This document shows positions 35,601 through 44,619 of a stretch of DNA of 64,000 bases, in pieces. The notes beneath the pieces are model-generated. The model had not been told where the DNA came from and ran no database searches. It worked only from the letters and a program-made list of their open reading frames with translations. Position numbers and translations under genes: made by a program. Source of the DNA: JADJGC01 sp964617645 (GTDB taxonomy: Bacteria; Zixibacteria; MSB-5A5; CAIYYT01); the NCBI GenBank assembly GCA_964617645.1, contig CAZTYE010000006.1, positions 1 to 64,000 on the forward strand, read 5' to 3'. Position 1 is the first letter of the stretch. The number at the start of each line of letters is the position of its first letter.

Positions 35601-37522
35601 ATAACGCCGGCATCGGCGCCACCCAGTGGGTCTACTCGCCGGTCATCGACTGCGAGAACGCAACCGGCGTGATCATGACCTACTACCACCAACTTGGCAT
35701 CGAGTCATCGTCGTACGATCACGCCTACCTCGAAGTGTTCGATGGTACCGCCTGGGTGCAGCTCTACGCCAGCGGCGCGACGCTGAGCGAACCGTCCTGG
35801 ACTGAGTCGGTCTACGACCTCGCCGCTATCGCCGACAACAACCCCGATTTCCAAGTTCGCTACGGACTCGGGCCGACCGACGGCTCGGTTCAATACAACG
35901 GCTGGAGCATCGACGACATTTCTTTGAAGGGATATGTCAGCTCTGCGGGCGGCTCGTCGCTGGCGCAGATTTCGCCGACCGCTCTTGCCGACAGCTTGGT
36001 GGAAGATGAGCAAGTGATTCACAATCTCGTTGTCCGCAACGCCGGTGCAGCAACATTACGCATTCGCTTCACACCGGCGGCGGCGTGGATCCAGTGCGCC
36101 ACGAACCAGCAAACCATCGCGATCGGCGACAGCGTGGTACTGCCCGTGACCATCAAGGCTACCGGCCTCAACCCCGGCGATTACGCCAGCGCCGTGGGCT
36201 ACACTTCCAACGACCCGACGCATGCGACCGGCAACATCGCGGCTGACTTGCATGTCCACGCGCCGGCGATCAGCCTCAATCCGACTACGATCACAAAGCG
36301 CATCCCGAATGGCGGATCCGATTCATCTCTGGTGACGATCACCAACGGCGGACTGGGAAAACTTCACTACCAACTGGTGTGTGAAACTTACGGCAAGCCG
36401 GTGTTCGTCAAGGCGGTGTCTGATGCGACCGCGACCCCACTCGGGTATCGTGTCAACGATCCCGACAAGGGCGGCGTTGAAGAACCGTACTATGCGGAAG
36501 TCACCAAGGGGAGCGGTGGCCCCGACGGCGCCGGAAATATCTGGATCGACTCCGACGATCCTCAAGGTCCGGCTTATAGCTGGATCGACATCTCGGCCAC
36601 CGGCACGGCCGTCACCGGCTTAAGCGATGACAATTTTGTCGGGCCCTATCCGATCGGATTCAATTTCCCGTTCTACGGAACCGACTACACTCAATTCTAT
36701 GTGGGTTCAAACGGCATAATTGGCTTCGGCCCGACAACCGATCTGAGTTCGCTCTCCAACACGAACATTCCGGCTGCGACCACTCCCAATGGTTTCATCG
36801 CCTGGTGTTGGGACGATCTCAATATCAACGACGCCGATAACCCCGGTGGGCGGGTGCTTTATCAAGTTGTCGCCGGTCAGTTGGTGATCTCCTTCCTCAA
36901 CTATCCCGAGTATGAAAGCGGCGTCAATCCCGGCGATGTCATCACTGCGCAGGTGATTCTCTCCAGTGACGGCACGATCAAAGTCCAGTATCAATCGATG
37001 GGTACCGGCTTTGACACCCAGGGATGTACCATCGGCATCGAAAACTCAACCGGTACCGACGGTTTGATGGTCGCTTTCAACGCCGCCTATCTGCATAATC
37101 AACTGGCGATTACTTTCGGCCTGCCGGTGCCGTCGTGGTTGCACGTTCATTCGCATTCGGGTGTTGTCCAACCGGGATCGAACGCCAATCTCTGGCTCTA
37201 TTTCGACGCGCTGGACATGGTCGATAGCACTTGCGGCGGCGGCATTGATTTCACTACCAACGATCCGCTGCACCCAACTCTGGACCTGCCGATCACGCTC
37301 AAAGTCGGCGCGGTGTTTGTGTCCGGTGACGCCAACGCCGATCAAGCGGTGAGCATCGCCGATGTAGTCTACATCATCAACTACATCTTCACCGGCGGGC
37401 CGGCGCCCGATCCGCTCGAAGCGGCTGATGCCGACTGCAGCGGCGCGGTTTCCATTGCCGATGCCGTGTACATAATCGAGTACATTTTCTCCTCCGGACC
37501 CGCTCCGTGCGTCGCTCCGTAA
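32627..37522 (+). CDS. Gingipain-type C25 cysteine protease with dockerin tail
   Basis: The 1631-residue protein is a secreted protease. The TTG at 32627 is chosen: GGAGGT ends four bases before it and it begins a signal peptide (KKFAIVVGLLLLALTVAATA). A propeptide-like region runs to about residue 210. The C25 domain (about 240-620) carries the catalytic His in NYTAHCSHTGWADPPF (about 450) and the Cys in GIGNCCLSSTFGE (about 482), the gingipain dyad. Immunoglobulin-like and CARDB-like beta domains follow, with repeated GNNNGMVDFGES / GNNNGMVDPGET boundaries, then a carbohydrate-binding/MAM-like segment (about 935-1100) and more beta domains. Two dockerin-like repeats end the protein (DANADQAVSIADVVYIIN; DADCSGAVSIADAVYIIE). 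No Bacteroidetes-type Por C-terminal signal is seen. Confidence 0.92.
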   Translation: MKKFAIVVGLLLLALTVAATASTIKVGDTPSGVTILGQDPGGVTLRVDVGELELTSVTTKAGPFVMLSSNGLHLSSRVGEPALPMAVKLLAVPLEAELRTEVLASDAVEYDLSQLGYNDRIIPAQPSLSKSDDPASVPFEYKPDVYAKSGYYSLPMASTAIDGVMRGVRIGSIAIAPVEYEPSTNKLRVQRQITIRVNFEHPNWAATQEQMAATYSPFFEPAYEQLSNYEMLQLTDKTDLTKYPIKMVIVSARMFEAQLQPLIAWKIKKGFKVIVGYTDVIGASTTAIKTYLQDIYNAGTPTDPAPSFILFVGDTPQIPAWAGSAGSHITDLRYAEYTGDNLPEVYYGRFCAQNTGELQPQIDKTLEYEQYTMPDPTYLNEVTLVSGVDGTYAPTYGNGQINYGTTYYFNAAHGVTPHVWLYPASDAAGAAAAVIASVSAGVGLANYTAHCSHTGWADPPFSVSDINTLTNAHQYGLGIGNCCLSSTFGESTPSFAEAWLQAPNKGGVGYIGASNNSYWDEDYWWGVGGGKAIIAAGPPYDATKIGAYDGMFHDHGEPVSSHYVTNYAINMCGNLAVQQSTSSRKAYYWEMYHLMGDPSVATYLKQPPANTISYAGSLLMTSTTFTVDADPGSYVGVSANGVLHGAGYVDATGSVQMTIVPFGAPVTADVVVTHQNRVPYIGTVQVIAPNGPYVIYQSNTVNDASGNNNGMVDFGESIVLGVQLQNVGPDNANNVVATLSTEDANVTISDATENYGTINGNFGSANIADAFAFTASPTIPDGHKINFTLTVNGNAKDTWVSTFSLTAHAPNVAYVSFAVSDPTGNNNGMVDPGETANIVVTLNNTGSGVAENVTAVISELDEYVSFGDDAGSFGTINASGGTANNSGDVFTITALSTTPMGHGVNCKLALSGNGGYAATLYFSVTVGDRVVFFLEDFTVEQDWTGLGGSAEWAIGPAIGGTGGSGTPDPSDDHTPGPENMYLGNDITSAGSYNAGIGATQWVYSPVIDCENATGVIMTYYHQLGIESSSYDHAYLEVFDGTAWVQLYASGATLSEPSWTESVYDLAAIADNNPDFQVRYGLGPTDGSVQYNGWSIDDISLKGYVSSAGGSSLAQISPTALADSLVEDEQVIHNLVVRNAGAATLRIRFTPAAAWIQCATNQQTIAIGDSVVLPVTIKATGLNPGDYASAVGYTSNDPTHATGNIAADLHVHAPAISLNPTTITKRIPNGGSDSSLVTITNGGLGKLHYQLVCETYGKPVFVKAVSDATATPLGYRVNDPDKGGVEEPYYAEVTKGSGGPDGAGNIWIDSDDPQGPAYSWIDISATGTAVTGLSDDNFVGPYPIGFNFPFYGTDYTQFYVGSNGIIGFGPTTDLSSLSNTNIPAATTPNGFIAWCWDDLNINDADNPGGRVLYQVVAGQLVISFLNYPEYESGVNPGDVITAQVILSSDGTIKVQYQSMGTGFDTQGCTIGIENSTGTDGLMVAFNAAYLHNQLAITFGLPVPSWLHVHSHSGVVQPGSNANLWLYFDALDMVDSTCGGGIDFTTNDPLHPTLDLPITLKVGAVFVSGDANADQAVSIADVVYIINYIFTGGPAPDPLEAADADCSGAVSIADAVYIIEYIFSSGPAPCVAP

Positions 37523-37549
37523 TTAGGAGCCAAGGCCTCTGATCACGCT

Positions 37550-37585
37550 GCCGCCCGGGATCAACCGATTCCGGGCGGCTTGTTT
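37550..37585 (+). terminator. Intrinsic terminator after the C25 protease gene
   Basis: Nine-base arms GCCGCCCGG and CCGGGCGGC flank a 12-base loop and are followed by TTGTTT, 28 bases after the stop codon. Confidence 0.75.
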
Positions 37586-37695
37586 ACACTCCTTGTGCTT
37601 CGCTCGAATTGCGAGAAATTCGGCCTATCATTTCACCGAGCGGCGCAGTATAATGTCCATCGACCATTCCTTTTGAACTTTGAGGCGCCAGACAG

Positions 37696-38169
37696 ATGCA
37701 AGTTGCCATTCTCAAAAGCACACACAAGATCCTGACCGATAAGGTCGCCGCCTTGAAAAAGGACATCGAGAAGAACTCCAAACATATCGGCGAGATGGCC
37801 GCCCTCGGCGACTTGCGCGAGAATTCGGCCTACCATGCCGCCCGCGAGACGCAGGTCCTACTATTGGAGAAAATGCAACGCTATCAGCAATACTTGCGCG
37901 GACGAGTCGTTGAACTCAGCGAATCAGGGTTAGATCGCGCCCAGTTCGGCGCGTGCGTGATCATTAAAGAAAATGGTGGCGCCAAAACCCACACCTTCAA
38001 CATTGTCGGCCCGGTGGAGTATGAGCTTGATCTTCTGCCCGATATGGTCACCTTCGCGGCGCCGATTGCAAAGCTGCTGATCGGCAAACGCGTCGGCGAT
38101 ACGGTCGAAGCCAACTTCGGCGCCAACCAATGGGTCGGTGAGATCTCGCAGTTAAAAGCGATTGCCTGA
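37696..38169 (+). CDS. greA: GreA/GreB-family transcript cleavage factor
   Basis: Gre factors enter the RNA polymerase secondary channel and stimulate cleavage of backtracked RNA. The 157-residue protein has the N-terminal coiled coil with the acidic tip in GDLRENSAYHAARE (the essential Asp and Glu are both present) and a C-terminal FKBP-like domain (TFNIVGPVEYELD, ISPI-like APIAKLLIGKRVGDTVE). Length is standard. The N-terminus diverges from typical GreA, so it may be a paralogue. A DinB-like gene follows 70 bases downstream. Confidence 0.92.
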   Translation: MQVAILKSTHKILTDKVAALKKDIEKNSKHIGEMAALGDLRENSAYHAARETQVLLLEKMQRYQQYLRGRVVELSESGLDRAQFGACVIIKENGGAKTHTFNIVGPVEYELDLLPDMVTFAAPIAKLLIGKRVGDTVEANFGANQWVGEISQLKAIA

Positions 38170-38239
38170 CCGCGTCTCCAGCGATAATGTATGGCCTTCA
38201 AAACTTATCCGGCGCACAATCTCCCACGGAGTCTGACGG

Positions 38240-38752
38240 ATGACGATTGATTTTGATCTCAAGCAAATCCTCTGGCAGCAATTCGGCGCTTCAATTGATA
38301 TGCTCGAAAATGCCATCAATGCATGCCCCGACGATCTCTGGCGCGACCAGACGCGTGAGCCGTACTATTGGTATCTCGTCTCTCACACTCTCTTCTGGCT
38401 CGATCTGTACCTGCATGGTCCGGCCGAAACTTTCAATCCGCCGCAACCGTTCGGTCTTGAGGAACTCGATCCGGCGGGAGTTCTTCCGCCGCGGATATAT
38501 GCCAAGGAGGAACTGCTCTCCTATCTTCAGCACTGCCGAGAGCAATGTCGGCAGACGATTTACGGACTCAATGAGACTCATGCCGGTGAGCGATTTCGGT
38601 ATGCCTGGGGCGAGGCCAGTTTCTTGGAATTGCTACTGTATAATATGAGGCACGTGCAACACCACACCGCACAACTGAACCTCATATTGCGCCAACGCCT
38701 CAACCTCGGCTCGCGCTGGGTGGGAATCACCAAGCATCCGCTCTCGCCATGA
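38240..38752 (+). CDS. DinB-like four-helix-bundle protein
   Basis: This 170-residue protein fits the DinB/YfiT-like superfamily of metal-binding helical bundles, which includes thiol transferases. The three metal-ligand histidines can be placed: His in LVSHTLFWLDLYL and two in NMRHVQHHTAQLNLILRQ. No catalytic substrate can be assigned. GGAG lies about seven bases before the ATG. A second, unrelated-looking DinB-like protein is at 57993-58469. Confidence 0.85.
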   Translation: MTIDFDLKQILWQQFGASIDMLENAINACPDDLWRDQTREPYYWYLVSHTLFWLDLYLHGPAETFNPPQPFGLEELDPAGVLPPRIYAKEELLSYLQHCREQCRQTIYGLNETHAGERFRYAWGEASFLELLLYNMRHVQHHTAQLNLILRQRLNLGSRWVGITKHPLSP

Positions 38753-38994
38753 TCCTCGCTTTCTTCGATAGACGCATAACGTCTTGATTGGCAATTACTT
38801 AAAGCTCCTCAGCTACTCCGCCATGTTCATTCAGCATCGACCGACAATGTCCAAATTAATTCCATTATCTCCTCAAGATTCGGCTGTTTCAGGCCGAAAC
38901 AATCAGTAGCCAAGGAACTAATACTTCGAAGTCTTCCACCCGCGACTGCGCCGCTCTATGCCGGAGTCGTTGCGGCGATTGAAAGGAGACTAAT

Positions 38995-39702
38995 ATGAAG
39001 CGGATCTCTAAATCAGCTTTCCTGATCGCGATGCTCAGCGCTTTCCCGCTCATGGCGCAGAGCAGCGGTCCGATCCCGCCGCGCAGCAGCTCTGACCATC
39101 TGTCGCGCGTGTTCACCGGCGAGATGTTTTCGGGTTACTACGACGGCGTCGGCGTTCATTTCAGCGGCACCTTTGCTAATTTCGCCCAGGGCTTTCCCTT
39201 CCAGATTCGATTCGGTATCGGGTATGCCTGGGTGCCGACTGGCGATGCCGTCCGCGCGCGGCGCGTGTTCATCGACCAGGCCACCGGCGGGAGTCCGCGT
39301 TCCAGCGGCAAGAATTGGGACGCGCGACTTGACTTGATGTATCCTGTCAAGCTCTTCTCGCTCGATCGCAGCCGCGTTTTCGGCGGCTTGCGTCTGTCAT
39401 CTTATACCGCCTATTTCGAGTACATCGGCGGCAATGAGACATTCGATGTCAACAGCGACCCGTGGGGTTTGGGCGGTGGTGTCGAAACCATGTTCGCATT
39501 AAGCCCGAAGGTCGATCTGATCGTCTCGGCCGGCGCCGACTACTATTTCCGTAGTCTACTGACCGGGCACGACACGTACTACCGCCCCAACGGCGATAAT
39601 CTGAACGAGAAAGAGAATTTCACTTACAAAGATGCTGATGCCTGCATCGCGCAACCGGATTTCCAAACGCGTCTCATGCTCGGCGTCGGTTATCGATTCT
39701 GA
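38995..39702 (+). CDS. Probable outer-membrane beta-barrel protein
   Basis: The 235-residue protein has a signal peptide ending near MAQS and a body of alternating hydrophobic/polar strands (GVHFSGTFANFAQGFPFQIRFGIGYAWV, here in part FPFQIRFGIGYAWV; VFGGLRLSSYTAYFEYIGG; VDLIVSAGADYYF), finishing GVGYRF with the C-terminal Phe typical of outer-membrane barrels. No family name is recognised. GAAAGGAG precedes the ATG by seven bases. It lies 38 bases upstream of the DUF4266 gene and may belong to the same operon. Confidence 0.7.
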   Translation: MKRISKSAFLIAMLSAFPLMAQSSGPIPPRSSSDHLSRVFTGEMFSGYYDGVGVHFSGTFANFAQGFPFQIRFGIGYAWVPTGDAVRARRVFIDQATGGSPRSSGKNWDARLDLMYPVKLFSLDRSRVFGGLRLSSYTAYFEYIGGNETFDVNSDPWGLGGGVETMFALSPKVDLIVSAGADYYFRSLLTGHDTYYRPNGDNLNEKENFTYKDADACIAQPDFQTRLMLGVGYRF

Positions 39703-39740
39703 CTTCGCTCGGCAGTCAACGACAACACGGAGTGTGAGCG

Positions 39741-39968
39741 ATGCGCAAGCGAGATGTCATAACGGCAATTGTCCTTCTGAGCGCGTTAGCGTTGATCGGG
39801 TGCTCTTCGGCGAAGGTGCAGATGTGCACCAGCGAATTCCTCGCCAAACCGGAGATGCAGCCCGATCATCGCGCGCATGACCTGTCGATTGACGATCACA
39901 TCTACTTCAGCAAGGAAGCCGCCTCCGGCGGGCGCGGCTTTGGCGGTGGCGGCTGCGGATGCAACTGA
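39741..39968 (+). CDS. DUF4266 lipoprotein
   Basis: The 75-residue lipoprotein (lipobox LIGC at about residue 21) shows the DUF4266 core: FLAKPEMQPD, then LSIDDHIYFSKEAASGGRG and the tail FGGGGCGCN. Family members are very short and invariably sit next to a DUF3570 protein and ApbE, as here. The Gly/Cys tail after a single lipidated Cys suggests a metal-binding or post-translationally modified end; this is inference. The stop codon overlaps the start of the DUF3570 gene by ten bases, so translation is coupled. Confidence 0.93.
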   Translation: MRKRDVITAIVLLSALALIGCSSAKVQMCTSEFLAKPEMQPDHRAHDLSIDDHIYFSKEAASGGRGFGGGGCGCN

Positions 39969-41227
39969 GCGCCAAGAAATCGATTCGCAGCGCCGTTGCC
40001 ACATTGACCGCGGCGCTGGTCGGATCGCAGATCGGTGGCGGCGTTTCGGCGGGTCAGTCTGAAACTTCGCTTCTCATTTACTCCGAGAAAGACCGGGCGC
40101 GCGCCACCGAGTTCAATTTCAGCTTGACCAAGGAGCTGAAACGAAACTACACACTTGACCTGCGATTGACCTACGACGGTCTCACCGGCGCCACACCCAC
40201 CGGCCGGTCGCCGTCGCGCAACGAGCAAACCGTTACGCGCGCTTCCGGCGGCAAGACGGTACTTGTCCCGGCCGGAGTATTTCCGACCGACGCGTCATTT
40301 ACTGACCGTCGCTTTGCCGGTGAACTCTCGCTGTCACGACCGTTGAGCGCATCGCTCACGGGGCAGGCCGGGCTGCAATTCTCCAGCGAGTATGATTACA
40401 AGTCGTTGGGCATATCCGGTGGGCTGGTCAACGAATTTTTCGCGACCCAAACATCACTCGGCGTTTCTTTCGCCTATATGCGCGACAAGATCAACCCCGT
40501 CGGCGGCCTGCCCGATCCGTTCGCGGTGATCGATGAAGACAACGACGAGGACCCAAACTTCGACGGCGAGAAAAAACGCGTCTTCGATGCCGTCTTCAGC
40601 TTGACCCAAGTTCTTGACCAACGCAGCCTCTTGCGGCTTAGCTATTCCTACGACCGCGCCAGCGGCTATCTCACCGATCCGTACAAGGTCATCAGCGAAG
40701 TTCAGCCGGCGACCAACGCCGAGCCCGGCGAACCGGTTCGCGACCTTTGGGAGAAGCGTCCCGATGGGCGTACCAAGCACGCGGTTTACACCGAGTTGAA
40801 GCGCTTCATGTTTGGCAGCGCGGTTGGTGCCGCCTATCGCTACTTCTGGGATGATTGGGGCATCACCGCGCATGCCGTCGACGTCAACTTCACCGTCAAT
40901 CTCAAACGCCGGGGATCTTTGCAGCCGCGTGTGCGTTGGTACAACCAGTCACGGGCCGACTTCTATCGCGTCTTTCTGATCGACGGCCAAAGCTTGCCGC
41001 AATACGCCTCGGCTGACAGCCGCCTTGCGGCATTTGCCGCATATACATACGGACTAACATACACGCTTCCGGTCAAAGACAACGCGAAGCTCAAGCTCAC
41101 CGTCGAGTACTACCTCCAGCGCGGCGATTCCAGCCCGCCGGAGAAAATGGCCGCGCAGGAAGGAATCGATCTCTTCCCGCGATTAGATGCCGTCATGCTG
41201 AGGCTCGGATATGTCCGTAGCTTCTAA
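39959..41227 (+). CDS. DUF3570 outer-membrane protein
   Basis: The 422-residue protein has a signal-like N-terminus (KKSIRSAVATLTAALVGSQ) and a long run of amphipathic beta-strands ending LRLGYVRSF, consistent with an outer-membrane barrel. The start motif SETSLLIYSEKDRARATEF and YDGLTGATPTG match the DUF3570 family. An acidic loop (DEDNDEDPNFDGEKKR) lies near residue 180. Function unknown, but the DUF4266-DUF3570-ApbE order implies work with a flavinylated or redox envelope system. The ATG overlaps the upstream gene; its own 3' end overlaps apbE by 17 bases. Confidence 0.92.
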   Translation: MQLSAKKSIRSAVATLTAALVGSQIGGGVSAGQSETSLLIYSEKDRARATEFNFSLTKELKRNYTLDLRLTYDGLTGATPTGRSPSRNEQTVTRASGGKTVLVPAGVFPTDASFTDRRFAGELSLSRPLSASLTGQAGLQFSSEYDYKSLGISGGLVNEFFATQTSLGVSFAYMRDKINPVGGLPDPFAVIDEDNDEDPNFDGEKKRVFDAVFSLTQVLDQRSLLRLSYSYDRASGYLTDPYKVISEVQPATNAEPGEPVRDLWEKRPDGRTKHAVYTELKRFMFGSAVGAAYRYFWDDWGITAHAVDVNFTVNLKRRGSLQPRVRWYNQSRADFYRVFLIDGQSLPQYASADSRLAAFAAYTYGLTYTLPVKDNAKLKLTVEYYLQRGDSSPPEKMAAQEGIDLFPRLDAVMLRLGYVRSF

Positions 41228-42119
41228 ACCGTCATCCGGCTACCAATTGCAGCAGCGCGACGATTATTGGGCTATCGCGTTCTCGGCAATGGCCTCCCCT
41301 TGCGAGATCCTCGTTCGTTGTGCAGCGCGGAGCGAAGCCGAGCAATTGGCTTCGCTCGCGCATTCGGAAGCCTTGCGCATTGAGCGCAAGTTCAGCCGTT
41401 ACCGTAACGACAACGTCGTTCATGCTATTAATAACAGTCACGGTCGAGCGGTCGAGATCGACGGCGAGACCCTTACGCTGCTCAAGTACGCCGCTAATTG
41501 CTATGAGTTGAGCGATGGCCTGTTTGATATCACTTCCGGCGTGTTGCGGCGCGCCTGGAAATTCGACGGCCAAGAAATCCGACCCGACGGCAGCCTCATC
41601 GCCGCGATCATGCTGCTGGTCGGCTGGGATAAAGTCCGCCTCACCGATCATGACATCCGGATGCGTCCGGAAATGGAAATCGACTTGGGCGGACTTGGCA
41701 AAGAATACGCCGTCGATCGAGTCTGCCAGATGCTGTTCGCGGCGTCAGGAGCCTCGGTGATGGTCAATTTCGGCGGTGACATTCGCGCGGCTACGGCGAC
41801 CGACGATCGACAAACCTGGCGTATCGGCATTGAAGATACGGACAACGGCGGATTGAGCATCGGACGAATCGAACTCAAGAACGGTGCGGTGACGACTTCC
41901 GGCTGCGCTTACCGCTATTGCGTTGTCGACGGCAAGCGGCTGAGTCACATTCTCAATCCCAAAACCGGTTGGCCAATTGATAACGCACCGCTCAGTGTAA
42001 CAGTAGTCGCCGAGCTCTGTACTGAGGCCGGATTTCTCTCAACTTTGGCGATGCTTCATGGATCAGAAGCGGAGGATTTCTTGAGAGCGCAAGACGCCCG
42101 CTTTCACTGCGTGCGGTAG
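41211..42119 (+). CDS. apbE: FAD:protein FMN transferase
   Basis: ApbE links FMN covalently to Ser/Thr in flavinylation motifs of envelope redox proteins. The 302-residue protein includes MASPCEILVR at the start, DLGGLGKEYAVDRV (FAD-binding, about residue 158), NFGGDIRA, and the Mg-binding/catalytic region GAVTTSGCAYRY with HILNPKTGWPID. No signal peptide is visible, whereas many ApbE proteins are lipoproteins, so export or another start remains a question. It overlaps the DUF3570 gene. No protein with an obvious flavinylation motif (D-G-x-S/T-G-A-T) was seen in this window. Confidence 0.95.
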   Translation: MSVASKPSSGYQLQQRDDYWAIAFSAMASPCEILVRCAARSEAEQLASLAHSEALRIERKFSRYRNDNVVHAINNSHGRAVEIDGETLTLLKYAANCYELSDGLFDITSGVLRRAWKFDGQEIRPDGSLIAAIMLLVGWDKVRLTDHDIRMRPEMEIDLGGLGKEYAVDRVCQMLFAASGASVMVNFGGDIRAATATDDRQTWRIGIEDTDNGGLSIGRIELKNGAVTTSGCAYRYCVVDGKRLSHILNPKTGWPIDNAPLSVTVVAELCTEAGFLSTLAMLHGSEAEDFLRAQDARFHCVR

Positions 42120-42124
42120 CCCGG

Positions 42125-43370
42125 CTACTCGTAGCGCAGCGCTTCTATCGGATCAATCCGCGCCGCGCGCCACGCCGGGTAGAGACCCGAAATGATACCG
42201 GTTCCAGCCGACATGAGGATACCGATCACTGCCCAGGCGGGCGAGAAGAAGTACCGCCAGTCGAGAAGTGATGTTACCACCCAGCCCAGGGCGGCGCCAA
42301 AGATGATTCCAATCAGTCCCCCCATAACGGTCAATGTCCCCGCTTCAACAAGAAACTGGAATAAGATGTTCTTCTTGCGCGCGCCAACCGCTTTGCGCAC
42401 GCCAATCTCGCGCGTCCGTTGCGTGACGGCAATCAACATGATATTCATCACGCCAATCACGCCGACCAGCAAACCGACACACGCCACTGCCGTCGCTCCC
42501 AACTGCACGTTGGTCGTGATCTTGCCGACTTCATCCTTGAAACGATCTTGCGTGAGAATGCCGAAATTGTTCTCTTCTTCCGGCCGAACCTTGCGGACGC
42601 GCCGCAGCGCATTGATAACCTGATCCATCGCTTCCCCGAATTGCGCCCGCGACACGGCGCTGCACAGCAATTCCACGGAAGTGGTGTTGGGATAGAGCTT
42701 GTCGAAAGTCGTCATTGGAATAAAAATGAAATCGTTCTCGCTAATATTGAAAAGGTCTTCGACCCGCTCCTGCACGCCGATCACCGTAAACTTGTAGCCG
42801 TTGATGCGAATCTCTTTGTCGATGGCCTCGGCGTGGTCGGCGAAAAGAGCGTCGGCAATTTCCGGACCAATGACGCAGACCATCGCCTCACGCTCCATGT
42901 CGTTCTCATCGATAAATCGCCCGGCCGCCAATTCACGATTCGTGACGATCATCTGCGCCGGCCAGCAGCCGCGAAAGTCGTCCGGATTGCGGATTGCCCG
43001 GTCCTGGTACTTGGCAACGTTGTTGAAGGCGCGTTTCTGCGGCGCGACGGCCTTTACCAGCGGACACATCTCCTCGATCGCCAGCGCCTCATCCATCGTG
43101 ATGTCTTTGCGCCGCCGTTCTGCTTCCGTGAGATTCTCGAAGTCCGTGCCCTCGTCCCACTGGATGATATACATGACGTTGCTGCCGATCTTGTCGATTG
43201 ACGATTGCGCGTAGGCGCTGAAGCCGTCCATGATCGTATTGACAACAATCACCGCGCCGACGCCGACCATGACACCGATGATCGTCATCAAACTGCGAAA
43301 CTTGTTCGACCGGACGGCGTCGAGCGCCAGCAGCATTCCCTCGCGGGCTTCCCAGACCGCTTGCGACCGC

Positions 43371-43378
<8 letters not shown>
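42125..43378 (-). CDS. MacB-type ABC transporter permease 2
   Basis: The 417-residue protein has the MacB/LolE layout: one N-terminal helix (NKFRSLMTIIGVMVGVGAVIVV), a periplasmic MacB_PCD domain (about 60-285), and three C-terminal helices in the FtsX domain, with the family segment MNIMLIAVTQRTREIGVRKAVGA and end PIEALRYE. Such permeases transmit ATP-driven motion to periplasmic substrates rather than moving them through the membrane. It overlaps permease 1 by eight bases and belongs to an adaptor-permease-permease operon. No ATP-binding subunit is encoded next to it. Confidence 0.92.
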
Positions 43379-44594
<1,216 letters not shown>

Positions 44595-44619
44595 ACGCCC
44601 GCCGGCGCGCACGGGCGCG

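Noticed and set aside
37318..37500. Repeated DNA blocks in the dockerin tails resembling a repeat array
   Set aside because: They are coding duplications of the dockerin motif shared by three genes, not CRISPR or mobile repeats.
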